Of a stretch of 64,000 nt of DNA, positions 34,761-45,371 are shown in pieces. The position numbers and the translations under genes were made by a program. A model generated the notes under the pieces. That model had not been told where the DNA came from, searched no databases, and was given only the letters and a program-made list of their open reading frames with translations. Source of the stretch: Flaveria trinervia (lineage: Eukaryota; Streptophyta; Magnoliopsida; Asterales; Asteraceae); contig CM046443.1 of NCBI GenBank assembly GCA_025506515.1, positions 20,366,700 to 20,430,699 on the forward strand, written 5' to 3'. Positions within the stretch are counted from its first letter, which is position 1. Each line of letters opens with the position of its first letter.

Positions 34761-35237
34761 TGTTGGGGTTCAACAATGAATAAATTGAAGCTTACCAAAT
34801 CATAATTACAGCCAACTGAAGATCTTATTGTACGAGTTCAGAGACCAAGTTGATTACAACAAAAACAACAATACAAGACAATTCAACATGACAAAGTCAA
34901 GATCAGACAATTAAAAAAGTTAAAATTAGGTCATGTTGTAAATTAGTATAAATAGACACTAGTGCATTTTTGCATGTGTGGCTTTTTGTGTGTGTTTCTC
35001 ATGGTGTAAATCACCATCCAAGGAGAAATCCTCTCCTTTGGGTGGGTTTGATTTCACCAGCCATCTATGATTCTCATTGTAACTTGTTTATCAACATCAA
35101 TGAAATCATAACATTATTATTATCCATCTTATTGTTCTTTGATTCACACACGTCCACCCATCTTAATTTTGATTTCTAGATCTGAACGAGATGAATCCTA
35201 AGATCCAAGCTTAATGAATCTGAAATATTGATTAGCA
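34761..35237 (+). repeat. 3' LTR of the pol-less element
   Basis: 477 bases matching the 5' LTR with about 20 differences, a mix of substitutions and short indels. Confidence 0.88.
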
Positions 35238-35405
35238 TATTTCATATGGCGGCATACCAATGCTGGGATAATAACTGTGTTGTATGAGAATTCAACTAAT
35301 GGTAAGTGTTCATCCCAACTTCCATCAAAGTCAATGACGCATGCTCAAAGCATATCTTTCATTGTCGGAATGCATAAGCTATAACCTTTCGTTGCTACAT
35401 CAACA
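35238..35405 (-). pseudogene. Gypsy integrase fragment
   Basis: The minus-strand reading includes CVIDFDGSWDEHLPLVEFSY, typical of the chromovirus-type Gypsy integrase. It joins the scrap at 32750-32822 (MLYGGRCRTLVC) once the pol-less element is removed. Stops are present. Confidence 0.75.
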
Positions 35406-35875
35406 CTCAACCCAACCCCGAGTAAGAAGCATCTGAATAAACTACCAAATCTTCGCTTCCTTCGTGTAATGATAAAATCGGAGCTTGCGTCAACCTCGTC
35501 TTTAGCTCTTCAAAAGACTTCTCTTGTTCTTGACCCCAAACAAACTTCACGTCCTTACAGGTCAACTTAGTCAATGGAGAGGCTATCTTGGAGAAGTCTT
35601 GGATGAGTCTTCTATAATATCCCGGCAATCCCAAGAAACTATGAATCTCAGATGGCGTCTTTGGAGACTTCCATTGCATCACCGCTTCCACCTTTCCTAG
35701 GTCTACCATAATCCCTTCGGGATTCACCACGTGACCCAGAAACTGAACTTTGCACAACAAGAACAAACACTTGGAGAACTTGGCATAACTCTTTTCCCTT
35801 CTAAGCGTCTCCTACACATCCTCATACTACCGTCCTTCTTCTTTACAAACAAAATCGGAGCACCCCAAGGAGAGA
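35406..35875 (-). pseudogene. Gypsy RT C-terminal part and RNase H, with RT core deleted
   Basis: The reading has SISPWGAPILFVKKKDGSMR followed at once by REKSYAKFSKC-like sequence and VQFLGHVVN. It then gives FLGLPGYYRRLIQDFSKIA, APILSLHEG and the RNase H motif VVYSDASYSGLG. The stretch normally carrying the YxDD catalytic motif is missing, so this polymerase is dead. Confidence 0.82.
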
Positions 35876-35880
35876 TACTC

Positions 35881-36462
35881 TGTGAAGTCGGTTTTTTGGA
35901 TCGATAAACGTCCGAGCATGTTCTTGACGGAAGGATAAACAACAGCACAAACCAAAAGTCAAACAATAATACGAACTATAATTGAATGGTTTCATTGAAC
36001 AAAACCTAACGATTACAAGCTCGTTACAACATAAGAATCAAGACTCTTGGCAAGGGGAAGATCGAGCATGATCTCCCCTCTCATCCGGCAGCCCTAGGCT
36101 CCGGGTAGACTTTCTCTAATCCCTTTTGAAATCCTTATCTCTCTACACATTGAAACTGGTATATATAGGCCTCGGCCCATATTAGATGCGACTGGGCCCA
36201 TTCGTGCAATTGGACCGTGCGTATGGTTCAATCGTACGACTGGACCATTCTTATGGTTCAGTCTCACGAATGTCCCAATCGCACCTCTCAGTCGCACGAC
36301 TGGTCCATTAGCATGGCTCAGTCGTACGACTGAGTCTCATTCACATATGCTCCTGCGAATGACCTAGTTTCATGTGTTTACAACATATCAGGTGTATAAC
36401 ATTAAGACTAGACTATTCGACAAGCGACGGACACACTATATATGACAATATATGCTCCAACA
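35881..36462 (-). mobile_element. Solo LTR inside Gypsy RT, TSD TACTC
   Basis: 582 bases with TGTGAAGTC...CTCCAACA ends, flanked by identical TACTC at 35876-35880 and 36463-36467. Removing it plus one TACTC restores the Gypsy reading GFIRSSISPWGAP. The interior near 36180-36340 has the same CAGTCGCACGACTG words as the Copia LTR at 25.6 kb, so the two families are related or share these words. Confidence 0.9.
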
Positions 36463-36467
36463 TACTC

Positions 36468-36640
36468 GATCTAATGAACCCTTTATCCAACAATTCTTGC
36501 AGTTGAACCATCAGTTCCTTCATCTTAGTTGGAGCTAATTGATGTGGTGCCCTGGCAACTGGTTGAGCACCAGGTATCAAGTCGATCTGAAAGTTGATAT
36601 CATGGTCTGGTGGCACACCTAGTATGTCTTCTGGGAACAC
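36468..36640 (-). pseudogene. Gypsy RT N-terminal fragment
   Basis: The reading FPEDILGVPPDHDINFQIDL, then IPGAQPVARAPHQLAPTKM and LLDKGFIRSS, is the classic start of Gypsy reverse transcriptase. It is cut by the solo LTR. Confidence 0.85.
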
Positions 36641-37297
36641 GTCTGGGAAATCACACAGATTGGTACGTTGGATAATTATGGTACTAACGTGTCCACATCT
36701 TTCACAAAAGCCAGGTAGGCTCTACATCCACACTTCATGCATATCCCTGCCACCACCATCAAAATCACCTACAGAATCGTAGTAACTTGATCAACCCAGA
36801 TCGTCATCAAACTCCAGTCGGGCGCTGTCAGTCAGATAATCTTCTTGCGACACACAATATTTGCTTCATAGCCTGCTAGCCAGTCCATTCTTAGGACTAC
36901 ATCGAACCCGCCTAAGGTCATCATCACAGTTGAGAAGGAAACCTATGACCTTCTAATTCTATGTCACAACCTTCTACCAAATCAGAAATCTTGGTACACT
37001 TACTAATGACAGTTTCTATGTCGAAGGGCTCATTAATACTTTTACTTTTAACAGACAAATTAGCATAGAAAGCAACAGATGTAAAACTTCTACTATCACC
37101 AGAATCAAATAACATAGAGGCAAGAGTTTGGTTTACTAGAAACGTACCTGACATAACATAAGGGTCCGTCCTAGCCTCCTCCTGGGTCATTGTGAAGGCT
37201 CTGGCACTCACTCTCTACTTTCATTTTTGGTCGTCTTCTTTGCCTCGAAACATTCAGCCCTCGGCTTCTTGCAATCTCTTCTCATATGGCCCTCCTT
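36641..37297 (-). pseudogene. Gypsy protease and truncated zinc knuckle
   Basis: The protease reading (36924-37211) has SARAFTMTQEEARTDPYVMS and MLFDSGDSRSFTSVAF, where families usually have DSGAxxSF. A zinc-knuckle end, KEGHMRRDCKKP, lies at about 37255-37297 and is cut by the LTR of element A. Confidence 0.8.
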
Positions 37298-38195
37298 TGT
37301 TGGTCCCTAATAACTTTGAATCATGAAATTGGTGAAGATTTTGGATGAAAAGTATATGCAAGATCGGTTTATGTCACTAAACACTTGGTTTTTCTCTCAA
37401 ACTCACTTAAACTACACTCGGATGAAGCAGAGTCTCTCTAAGAGTTGATAGTAATATAATAAGTAGCAATGAATACAGAAAGATAATTTGCAAGGTACTT
37501 GCATATATTGCTTCTCAACTCAAAGTATTACAAGACTCTTACAAGAATATGACATGAGTTACAATAAGAAACTATATATAATACTGCCTACAACCGGATA
37601 TACTTGATACCAACTGGATCCTCTAACTAAAGCAATACTACAAAGTATAGTTTAAGGTATCTTAGATAATGTCTTATCTAAGATATGGTAGTCATGACAT
37701 GTCCATAACTTACCTTTTGTCACTAACTAAAGTTGGCAACTATGCTAACTAATAAAGGTAAATAGTGGAATAAAGTATGGTCAACTACATGGCTTTTGAG
37801 AAAATGCCATGCAGTATATCAGAGGTCTGCAGGGGAGTGTCGGAAACACCATACTTATGTCCACTAGTTCATAGTAGTGTCTTCCGAAGGATAGTTGGCT
37901 TCGGAAGAACAAGTTCTTCCGAATCCATTATACTTCGGAAGAGGCTACTTCTTCCGAGGCTTGAGCACTTCTTTATTTCTTCATACTTTGGAAGCTGTCT
38001 TCTGATTCTTCGGAAGTGAATACTTTGACTTCGGAAGTAGAGTTTGTCTTTGGAAGTAGATCTTGCACTTTGTCTTTGGAAGAACTTTATTTTCTTTGGA
38101 AGTTCCACCCTTAGCTTCGGAAGCTTTTATTAGATTCACCAAAATAGTCTAAGTGATTTGGTTTTGGTTGCACCAACCTTCTTCTTGATCCAACA
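37298..38195 (-). repeat. 3' LTR of element A
   Basis: 898 bases with TGTTGGTCCC...GATCCAACA ends on the plus strand. It is preceded (minus strand) by the polypurine tract CCTAGGGGGAGTT at 38196-38208. At 37870-38125 it holds a dense array of CTTCGGAAG / CTTCCGAAG words. Confidence 0.82.
37870..38125. repeat. CTTCSGAAG dyad array in LTR of element A
   Basis: TTCCGAAG, CTTCGGAAG and CTTTGGAAG recur every 10-25 bases, each nearly its own reverse complement. The same words occur at 56870-57140 and 60890-61060 inside element A. Confidence 0.8.
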
Positions 38196-38460
38196 AACTC
38201 CCCCTAGGCTGGTGCTACCAAAACCTCACTTGTTTCTGCTTCTCAAAACATTCATCACCAGGGAAAGCATATATTTATCTGTTTCTTTGTTCTTCTTAAA
38301 GTGGTGCTGAGAAGTTTGTATAAATCATTAGTTGTCAGGAGATCCAGTCTGTCACTTTGAATGATGTGCACCCTCTACTGGGACCCTCTGAAAAGAGTTA
38401 GTTGACGGGAGCTATAATCATATTCCCATCTAACTATGGGTTCCAATTCATGACCTGCCA

Positions 38461-39739
38461 CTATTTGTAGAAAGGTTGTGCCTTTGGTGGGTGATCTTTC
38501 CTTGTCTTCTTCTCTCTTAGTTTCAACTCCTCTTCAATCTTTGATCTTGTGGTTAAATCAGCAAGATGAAGGCTGCTAAGATGACTTCTGATATGAGCAA
38601 CATTTTCAGAGTTGGAAGGATTGGAGAATGGTTTCTCTGCTAACTCAAAAACATCAGATCTACTAGAGTGTAACAGAGTGGAAGCATTCAGCCCGTTGCT
38701 TTCACCATTGTCTCTCTCCACAACAAAGTTATGAGAGGCATCATCGAACCTCCACTGGATGATTTTCTTTCTTGGCACAAGGGGCTGACTAGGAATCTTG
38801 TCCTCTTTCTTTGTATCTAGTAGAGTCACCAACTTTCTTCTCAGTTTCTTCTTTTCATCGTTTAAGGAGTCAGAGTTGATTCCAAGAAGTCTAGCAACAT
38901 GGTCCAGTGTTCCTCTAGGCAGATCAAGAAATTGATCTCTTATGAAGTAACATGAAGATTCATCAACATAAGTCAGTTTGACAAAATCTTCTTCACAAGA
39001 GATGTCACTCAAGGTTGTGCAATTAGTGAGCTTGTCTTGATTGCCTTGAATTCTTCCAAGGAGAGATGTTTGGAAGGCTGAGGGGATGGTTTGGAAGGTT
39101 GTGGTGCAGTGGTTCTGGAGAGTGTTTTAGGTTGGAGGATGGGTAGTTTGGGTGGTTGAGGTGAGGAAGTAGGTAATGATAATGGTGTGGGTTCGGGTGT
39201 GAAGGGTTCAGTTTTGATTGGAAATGGAGAGGGAAGTGGTTCAGGTTGGGGTTGAGTGGTTGGCTTGAAGATCATCTCCTGTATCCTTCTGTACATCTCT
39301 TCCTTTTTCCCACACGAATGTTAGCCTTGATTTCACTAACAATACGTTGGAGTGTCTTTTTCAGACATGGTTCCCACCTGCCTGCCAGAGAAGCTATGAG
39401 CCCTAAGATAGTCTTTCATCCAGGCTTTCTCACTATCTTCTGGTCGTAGTGACCCTAGCTTCTTCTTTTCCCTCAACTTCTCTCTTGCAGCTTTCTTTCT
39501 CTCTTTCTTAGTGTACCTGCTCTTTTTGAAGAGCCATAGGATCGTACATCATTGTGTGGAGATAGTTATGAAGAGAGAAACCTCTAGAGGTTAGGAAAGC
39601 TATCTTTCCCTCCTGTTGCTTCCTTTTGTTGTTCATTCTGTAAGCCTGATTGCTTTTCAGCTCTACCACTCCTCTAATGGTAGCAGTAGTATGTCTTCAT
39701 GCAGCTCCAAGCTTGATGAGCTTGTCAATGATCTTACCT
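38461..39739 (-). pseudogene. Env-like ORF of element A, 3' part
   Basis: Open readings at 38461-39012 (183 residues, K/E-rich, ending DHPPKAQPFYK) and 39009-39296 (proline-rich, PQPEPLPSPFP) overlap by four bases on the minus strand. Further upstream lies MMYDPMALQKEQ and a K/R-rich stretch. This matches the C-terminal half of the long post-pol ORF of SIRE-type elements. The function is unknown; there is no clear membrane or signal segment here. It continues at 52126 once element B is removed. Confidence 0.6.
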
Positions 39740-40628
39740 TGTTGGACCAAAAGAACCAATGAGCCAAGATCAGAAAACCTTAAGTCCCACACGGTATCAC
39801 AACAACTGCTGAAAGCCTCATCAGTAGTTTGACAAGTGCTGAAGACTTCAACAGCTGAAGATCAAGTGCTGAAGACCTTAACAGCTGAAGAACCAAAGTG
39901 CTGAAGTACAACAGCTGAAGAACACAAGTGCTGAAGCTGAAAGACCAAAGTACTGAAGTACAACAGCTGAAGAGTTCACAAGTGCTGAAGATCAACAACT
40001 GATGTACAAAGTCTGAAGACAAAGACTGAAGACATCAGCTGATGATATCTACTGAAGTCATCAGCTGATGAAACACCTGAAGGTCAAAGTCTGAAGATCA
40101 AGTACTGAAGCTCAGTAGTTTGTCACAACTGCTGAAGAGTACTTCTTCAGTAGTTGTGATATCAGTAGTTTTATTTTCTATGTTTCAGTAGTTTTGTAAA
40201 ACGACTGAAGAGCTTGTTCTTCAGTCGTTGTAGTTTCAGTAGTTTTATATTTGTACTTAACTTGCTGATATGTTCTCAGTAGTTGTGAACATTTCAGTAG
40301 TTTGTTAAGAATAGTTATTTCTGTATTGGATCTGCCAGTTGTCACTTTCCGTGATAACAGCAGTGACTGTTGCACTCTATATAAGGAGTGACAACCTATT
40401 GTAATCAGAGTGAAATGAGTAATTGAATGGAATGGATGATTGATTCGATTAGAAATATTCTACATCTATAAACATTCCTAGAAATCAGAAATACATATTC
40501 TCTCCCTATAACCGTATGCGATCTTAATGCTTACAAATATCGATTGCTTGCTACAATTTGTCTAATTCGTGTTGTATTCCGCTGCTTTATATTCTGATAC
40601 ATCAAACTTGTGATCACTGATCCTGTCA
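39740..40628 (+). repeat. 5' LTR of element B
   Basis: Ends TGTTGGACC...CCTGTCA. At 39800-40320 it is packed with CTGAAG, GCTGAAG, CAGCTGATGA and CAGTAGTTTT words. Confidence 0.95.
40377..40386 (+). promoter_or_regulatory. TATA box of element B
   Basis: CTATATAAGG, repeated in the 3' LTR at 51875-51884. It lies just downstream of the dyad array and about 240 bases before the LTR end. Confidence 0.75.
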
Positions 40629-40630
40629 AA

Positions 40631-40642
40631 TGGTATCAGAGC
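40631..40642 (+). other. Primer-binding site of element B
   Basis: TGGTATCAGAGC, an exact methionine-tRNA complement, lies two bases after the LTR. Confidence 0.92.
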
Positions 40643-40862
40643 AGGTTAATCATTGATCGATCTAATAATTGATCATTGAAACTGCTATTCAAGATCCAAG
40701 TTTGATTGAATTAGCTTTTGTTTTTGCAAGAAACGGTTATAGAGATTGAATTTTCTGTATTTCTGCTCATTCATCCTGAGATCTTTTTCTTGGTTCTCAT
40801 TGAGTTTGTTGTGGTTGTCTAAAACTTTTTAAAACTTGAACTAAACTGTTTTTGAACTGAAA

Positions 40863-43564
40863 ATGACCACTCCCTCCAATGATCCTCACAATACTGGTTC
40901 CTCAACCAAGCCTCCTATGCTGGTTAGGAATGAGTATAACATATGGCAAAGACGTATGCTCCATCACCTGTCTGTTAACAGCGCAGGGTGTTGGACATCA
41001 GTGGTACATGGTCCACACAAGCCTATGGTGAATAACCGGAAACCAATCAAATGGTTCCGAAGAGGAGGGAGCAATACTCAGATGAGGATAAGAAGTTGCT
41101 TGAGATTGATGCAAAAGCCCATGGAATTCTGGCCATGGCTTTGCCCAATGAAATCTATTCTGGGCTAATGCATCATGAAACTGCCCATGACCTCTGGATT
41201 GCTTTGAAAGAACAATTTGGAGGAACAGATGAGGTCTTGGCAAATAATAGAGAAATTCTTGCCCAACAATATGAGACATTCTCTCATAGAAAGGGTGAGA
41301 CACTGACTCAACAATATGAGCGGTTTCTTGTTTGATCTCTGAACTAAAAATGGTCAAACTTGAATACACCAATATTCAGATGAATAACAGATTTCTCAGA
41401 TCACTGCCTGAGAGATGGGACACATATACTATTGTCCTACGCTCCAGTGCAAGTTTGGACAAACTATCTCTCACCCAACTCCATGGGAAATTGCTCACTT
41501 TTGAGAGAGAGATAGAACAGAAGAGAAAGCTGTCTTCATCTGGAAAGCTCACTGAAGACTTTATACAAGGCAACACTGCCTTGGTGGGTCATGAGTCAGA
41601 ATATGCTTCATCTGAATGCCAGTATGATGAGCATATTAATTTCTCTTCGAGCACTTCTAATTCTGCATTTGTAAGTGTTGATGGTCAGTTCACTGGGGTA
41701 ATAATGACAATCTATGTTTCATTATGGATGATCTCAAGGGGATTGCTGATGATGACTTAGAAGAGATGGATTTTGAGCCAAATGGCCTTGATAAATATCA
41801 GATCTCAGAAGTTCTACAAAAAGAAGGAAGAAAATTCCCAGGACTCTCTGGCAAAACCAAAGTTGGTTTTGACAAGAGCAAGTTGAGGTGTCACAAATGC
41901 CAACGGCTTGGACACTTTGCAAGAGAGTGTAGATCAACTGGATCTAACTCTACTGCACCCTTTGTGACTTTTCTGGCAATAGTCAACACACAGAGGGCAA
42001 CATCCTGTCACATCTAGTCATCATCCTCAACAACAATCTCCGGCATATTTTGTTCCTCAGGGTCAAATGCCATATCAGTACCCTGTTATTACATGCCACA
42101 GTCAAATCAAGTTCAAGTTCCTATGACACCACAACCTCATGCATTACCAGAACCTCAGCCTTCCCTATCTCATCAACAACCTTCATCTCAACAACACAGC
42201 TTCTTCACCCCAGGAGTTGTTGACTGGAGCAGTTTACCAGATGACTTGTCTGGTCATGATCAACTGTTCTCAGGTGCTGGTCAACATGGTGGTGACAGTC
42301 CCTTTGGGAATCTAGCTCTTATGGCTTTGGAGTCTGCTGATACTTCATCTTCCAATGCCTCTACACCTCAGGTATCACAGGTATCCTCTGAGGCAAAAGC
42401 CAAATTATGTTCTGAACAATGCATAGCAGCATTTGCTTCCATTAGAGAAGCAAATGTAGCTTTAATTAATAAGAACATTGAGCTAGAACAAATAATTTCC
42501 AAAAACAAAGCTGAGTTTGAGTTTGTGCTCAAAGATAAAATGATGAGGTTTATAAACTGAATTGCAAAATAATTGATGATAAGGCTAGAGAAGATGTACT
42601 TCTAGAGAAGTACAAAGATCTCAAAGAAACCCTTGCAGTTACCCAGGTCGAGTGTGATAGATGGGTACAATCATGCAAAGGTTTTGAAATGCTTCTTAGT
42701 AAGCAATCTGCTTCAAATGTGAAGTTTGGAATTGGCTACAATCACACTGCTCCACCTACAGATTTTACCCCAAGAGCAGAGGTAGAATCTGATGGTGAGA
42801 GTGATAACCAATCCATCAAATCATGTGATCTACCTTCTGATACAGCACAATCAGAAGTAGCAGTCAGCATCAAGTCCTCTTGAACCTATCAGCTGATGTT
42901 GATGGTCCAAATGCTGACATTCACATGATCAATAAGTTGATCAACTCAGGAGTAATCCTGAAGGTCCTGAAAGGACTGGAGAGCAGGATTAACACCTGAA
43001 GTTCAAACTTCAACTGCTGTCAGTACTGAAGAGAAGAAAACTGGCAGTAGAAAGAGTTTGAAGACTACTAAAGAGGTGTCAAGAAAGCAACCAATGCTTC
43101 CAAAGCATTGAAGAACAAGTCTTGTTGCTTCACCATCTTTAGTTGATGATCAACCTAAGATGAAGAAGAAACCATGTGAAGTATGTGGTTTGTTCAATCA
43201 TCTTACAGATGATTGTTGGTACAAAAGAGGTTCCAAACTCAAACAAAAAGAAGAAATTAATGAGAAAATGGTAAAAATGAAAACTGAGTTTGAGACCACA
43301 TTTGTATCAGCAACATCAAATCCTGTAACCCTTAAGTCCTTAAAGCAATCCAAAAAGGAAGGAGTTAAACAGGTGACAGCTGAGGGTGCTCAAAAGAAGA
43401 AGGTGCAACATAGGACCTTATCTAACTCCACTAGCAATGTGTCTGATGAGCTGAAAGCTTTATCACAAAATCAGACACAGCTGGTGATGATGGTACAACA
43501 TCTGTTGGGTAGAGTTAACCAACTAGATTCTCCTATGTTGAAACACACAGAAAAGGAGGTCTAA
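40863..43564 (+). pseudogene. Gag of element B, with two zinc knuckles, frameshifted
   Basis: Starts MTTPSNDPHNTGSSTKPPML, a typical SIRE gag start. Readings then continue in shifted frames: HGILAMALPNEIYSGLMHHE (41051-41335), RFLRSLPERWDTYTIVLRSS (41332-41760), and a knuckle, CHKCQRLGHFAREC, at about 41890-41930 (C-x2-C-x4-H-x4-C). A glutamine-rich and coiled-coil stretch (42093-42560) follows, then a second knuckle, CEVCGLFNHLTDDCWY, near 43175-43220. Each break is explained by one base. With young LTRs this could be assembly error rather than decay. Confidence 0.82.
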
Positions 43565-43608
43565 GCCAAAGGACTCCTCTTCTACACCATCTTCTTCTTC
43601 TCAGGCTG

Positions 43609-45230
43609 TTGTTACAAATAAACATGTTAGTTTACCATCTATTGATGAGACCAGGCCCAAAACCAAAAAGGTTTGGGTCTCTAAAACTAACTGATTGTTT
43701 ATTATTGCAGGGTTCTTCAACATGCCAAAGTAGCATCTGGTATGTAGACAGTGGGGGATCTATGCACATGACTGGGAACATCTCTCTTCTTCATGACTAC
43801 TCTCAAGGAAAGAAGGGATTTGTCTTTTTGGCAATGATGCTAGGGGTTACATCATCGGTAAGGGCTTTGTCTCCAATGGAGAAATCAAATTTGATGATGT
43901 TAATCATGTGGAAAATCTCAAGTACAACCTCTTGAGTGTCAGTCAAATGTGTGATAAAGGCCATGTTGCCTTTTCACAAGTCAAAACTGTAGGATTCTGT
44001 CATCCAAAGTTTTGCACTTGATTGACAAGGTGTTGGATGATCACACTCTCCTGAAAGCCAACAGGACAGGAAGAGTGTATGCCTTAGATCTCTAAGAAGA
44101 TAGATCTCAAAGGCAATCCTTGCCTATTTTCCAAAGCCTCTTTTCAAGAATCTAAACTGTGGCACAGGAGGCTTGGTCATGTCAATCTCAAAAACATGAA
44201 TCAGCTTAGCCACAATAGTTTAGTCAGAGGCTTACCAATAAAGGAGTTCCACTGTGATGAAACATGCACTGCTTGTTTAAAAGGAAAACAGCACAAGGTC
44301 TCATTTCCTCCTATTGAAGTGTCCAAGTCCACTGCCTGCTTGCAATTACTGCATATGGATCTATTGGTCCTGTGAGAGTAATGAGCATGGCAAAGAAGAA
44401 ATACTGTCTGGTAATTGTGGATGATTACTCCAGATTTGTATGGACTTTCTTTCTACATTCAAAGGATGAGGCTGCTCAGAAGATTATCCACTTTGTGCTG
44501 TACATTGAGAAGCAGTATTCCCTTCCAGTCAAGTGTATTAGGAGTGATAATGGAACTGAGTTCAGAAATCATACACTTGATGACTTCTATCTTTCAAAGG
44601 GAATCAAAAGGCAGTTCAGCATTCCAAGGACTCCAGAACAAAATGGAGTAGTGGAGAGAAAGAACAGGACCTCATTGAAGCTGCAAGGTCCATGCTGGCT
44701 GACTCAGGTTTGCCATTGACCTTTTGGGCCGAAGCTGTCAACACAGCTTGTTATGTGCAAAATAGAGTTTTAGTAAATCAGAGGTTGATGAAGACTCCAT
44801 ATGAAGTTCTCCATCATTTGGCTCCTCTGATTTCATTTTTCAAAGCATTTGGGTGTCCCTGTTTCATTCTCAACACAAAGGATCAACTCCACAAATTTGA
44901 TCCTAAGGTGGATGCAGGATACTTTGTTGGTTATTCATCTACTTGCAAGGCATACAGAGTCTTCAACTGCAGAACAAAGATGGTTGAAGAAACTCTACAT
45001 GTTAAGTTTAATGAATCTCCAAAGGACAAGATTCCACAAAGTCCTGTGGAGTTATTTGATTTGGACATACTGCAATATGTTCCTTATCAAACTCCTGCTG
45101 TTGCTCCTGTCAACAGTTCACACCTGGTGGTACTGCTGATGATGATGATGATTGCAGTACTCACCTCTTCAGGTTTAGTGATCAGCTGCCTGACTCAACT
45201 AGACCTGATGTTCCTGTAGCGCCAGTAGCA
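43609..45230 (+). pseudogene. Protease and integrase of element B
   Basis: The protease motif is WYVDSGGSMHMTG at about 43738-43775 (families usually have DSGCSRHMTG). The pre-integrase reads LWHRRLGHVNLKNM and CTACLKGKQHKVSF (44155-44310). The integrase has LVIVDDYSRFVWTFF, IRSDNGTEFRNH and PEQNGVVERKNRT, supplying the D, D and E catalytic residues, followed by LADSGLPLTFWAEAVNTACY. Frames change near 44380 and 44700. Confidence 0.88.
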
Positions 45231-45371
45231 CCATCCACAACAAATGCTGATGAGATTTCTTCGAATTCAACTTCCTTTGAATTACCATCCACTGATTGGT
45301 TTCAAGGAAATGATTCACCATCACCATCTGTTGCTGCTGAACCGGCTACAAACACTTGCACAGATCTCATT

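Larger units (their letters stand above)
32823..35237 (+). mobile_element. Small pol-less LTR element (TRIM/LARD-like) inside Gypsy integrase
   Basis: LTRs at 32823-33303 and 34761-35237 start TGTTGGGGTTC and end TTAGCA. The primer site TGGTATCAGAGC lies at 33307-33318 and the polypurine tract TAGGGGAGTAT at 34750-34760. Flanks CATTT and TATTT match at 4 of 5 bases. The interior (1.46 kb) has no gag or pol; its main content is a 21-bp repeat array. It splits the Gypsy integrase at the MLYGGRCRT motif. Confidence 0.88.
31459..37297 (-). mobile_element. Decayed Ty3-gypsy element (host of several later insertions)
   Basis: From left to right on the plus strand (3' to 5' of the element): LTR (31459-32749), integrase scraps (32750-32822 and 35238-35405), RNase H and RT C-terminal part, RT N-terminal part, protease, and a truncated zinc knuckle. 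The 5' half is cut off by SIRE element A at 37298 and should resume beyond the right window edge. It has lost most of the RT core and of the integrase by internal deletion, and carries two further insertions. Confidence 0.8.

Noticed and set aside
39800..40320. CTGAAG dyads as a CRISPR or terminator array
   Set aside because: Words are degenerate, irregularly spaced and identical in placement in both LTRs of a retrotransposon.
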